Source: an uncultured Collinsella sp.
GTDB lineage: Bacteria > Actinomycetota > Coriobacteriia > Coriobacteriales > Coriobacteriaceae
DNA: 7,012 nucleotides
NCBI GenBank assembly: GCA_900554455.1
Contig: USHT01000054.1
Span: 1-7,012 of the forward strand
Direction of reading: 5' to 3'
Positions 6,739 through 7,012 of this stretch are shown in pieces. The translations under genes were made by a program, and so were the position numbers. The notes under the pieces were generated by a model. That model made no database searches. It worked only from the letters and a program-made list of their open reading frames with translations, and had not been told where the DNA came from. Numbering within the stretch: the stretch's first letter is position 1; each line of letters opens with the position of its first letter.

Positions 6739-6813
6739 AAACTTCCGTAAACGTGATATTTCCCACATTTTACCCTAGGTAAAACGTGACATTTATCACA
6801 TTTACGGAAGTTT
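6739..6813. repeat. 75-base imperfect palindrome upstream of the DUF4143 ATPase gene
   Basis: The outer arms AAACTTCCGTAAACGTGATA (6739-6758) and its near-complement (6794-6813) match at 19 of 20 positions. The inner arms TTTTACC (6768-6774) and GGTAAAA (6778-6784) share the same centre, 6776. A further CAC/GTG pair (6764-6766, 6786-6788) also matches. The sequence can be read as four GTAAA(A)YGTG units: plus at 6747 and 6779, minus ending at 6805 and 6773, with same-strand copies 32 bases apart. It ends 6 bases before the ribosome-binding site of the ATPase gene, so it may be an operator over its promoter, a structured leader, or a recognition site for the protein itself. Confidence 0.75.
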
Positions 6814-6848
6814 TAAGCTCGTTCGCCACACCTTCATCACATTCAAAA

Positions 6849-6875
6849 GACGGAGGCGCTATTTGCGTCTCCGTC
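6849..6875 (-). terminator. Possible intrinsic terminator, minus strand
   Basis: Arms GACGGAGGCGC (6849-6859) and GCGTCTCCGTC (6865-6875) pair over 11 bases with one G-T wobble and a 5-base loop. On the minus strand the stem is followed by TTTT. It would end a transcript arriving from beyond the right edge and shield the ATPase gene. The T-run is short, so the call is tentative. Confidence 0.45.
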
Positions 6876-7012
6876 ACCATCTTTCTATCAGCCCGCCTGA
6901 CCTGAACGGCCGAGTCGTCACGGAACCGAGGGGCCGGGCGCAGGGCCTTGCCTCTCAATGAGTTCCGCACGAACAGGAGGCGCCAGTGGCGCCTCCGTCG
7001 TGAGTCAGGACT
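6876..7012. other. GC-rich stretch with two further hairpins, no convincing gene
   Basis: Two inverted repeats are visible: GAGGGGC/GCCTCTC (6928-6934 and 6950-6956, one G-T wobble), and a perfect 9-base stem GGAGGCGCC/GGCGCCTCC (6976-6984 and 6988-6996) with a 3-base loop. Neither is followed by a T-run. Both strands have short open frames, but none has a good ribosome-binding site or a recognisable protein. It may be the 3' region of a gene beyond the edge or a structured RNA. I do not recognise tRNA, tmRNA, RNase P or SRP RNA here. Confidence 0.3.

Noticed and set aside
6739..6813. Palindrome as an insertion-sequence end or CRISPR fragment
   Set aside because: No transposase, no flanking target duplication, and no regular repeat-spacer pattern. 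The inverted pairs share one centre.
6770..6970. 66-codon minus-strand frame starting GTG
   Set aside because: No ribosome-binding site, it runs through a hairpin and into half of the palindrome, and the protein resembles no family I know. The frame is open to the right edge, so a partial gene cannot be wholly excluded.
6958..7012. Plus-strand ATG frame open to the right edge (MSSARTGGASG...)
   Set aside because: The ribosome-binding site is poor, and most of it is made by the 9-base perfect hairpin at 6976-6996.

Overview
This window looks like chromosome from a fairly GC-rich gut actinobacterium of the class Coriobacteriia (Collinsella-like). That is inferred from the codon usage, the TTG start on a regulator, and a small DUF6110-like protein next to a P-type ATPase N-terminus. 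No rRNA or marker gene fixes the taxonomy. I see no tRNA, rRNA, CRISPR array or transposase.

Left part (1-585, minus strand). A metal-homeostasis operon runs off the left edge. A small DUF6110-type protein (196-441) is followed 18 bases later by the first 59 codons of a probable heavy-metal P-type ATPase (177 down to 1). Its upstream region (442-585) holds several short repeats that could bind a regulator.

Middle (586-5289). Two half-size ABC transporters lie head to tail on the minus strand: A at 4170-2344 and B at 2343-586. The stop of A abuts the start of B, so they should be translated together and form a heterodimer. Divergent from them is an AraC-type regulator (4285-5289, plus) with a TTG start. 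The layout of an exporter-fold ABC pair with a divergent AraC regulator, and the D-loop of A, resemble YbtPQ/YbtA and IrtAB siderophore systems. Iron-siderophore uptake is therefore the best guess, but the substrate is not shown by the sequence. The 114-base divergent region has a good promoter for the regulator, a weaker overlapping promoter for the transporters, and palindromes around both.

Right part (5290-7012). A COG1373-type ATPase (AAA_14 plus DUF4143, with a C-terminal nuclease-like E...D...ExK pattern) is convergent with the regulator. Just upstream of its ribosome-binding site is a 75-base imperfect palindrome centred on 6776. It contains four copies of a GTAAA(A)YGTG unit arranged as nested inverted pairs. 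Beyond it, 6849-6996 is a GC-rich stretch with three hairpins and no convincing gene. The ATPase with its palindrome is the least explained part of the window and the best candidate for something undescribed.
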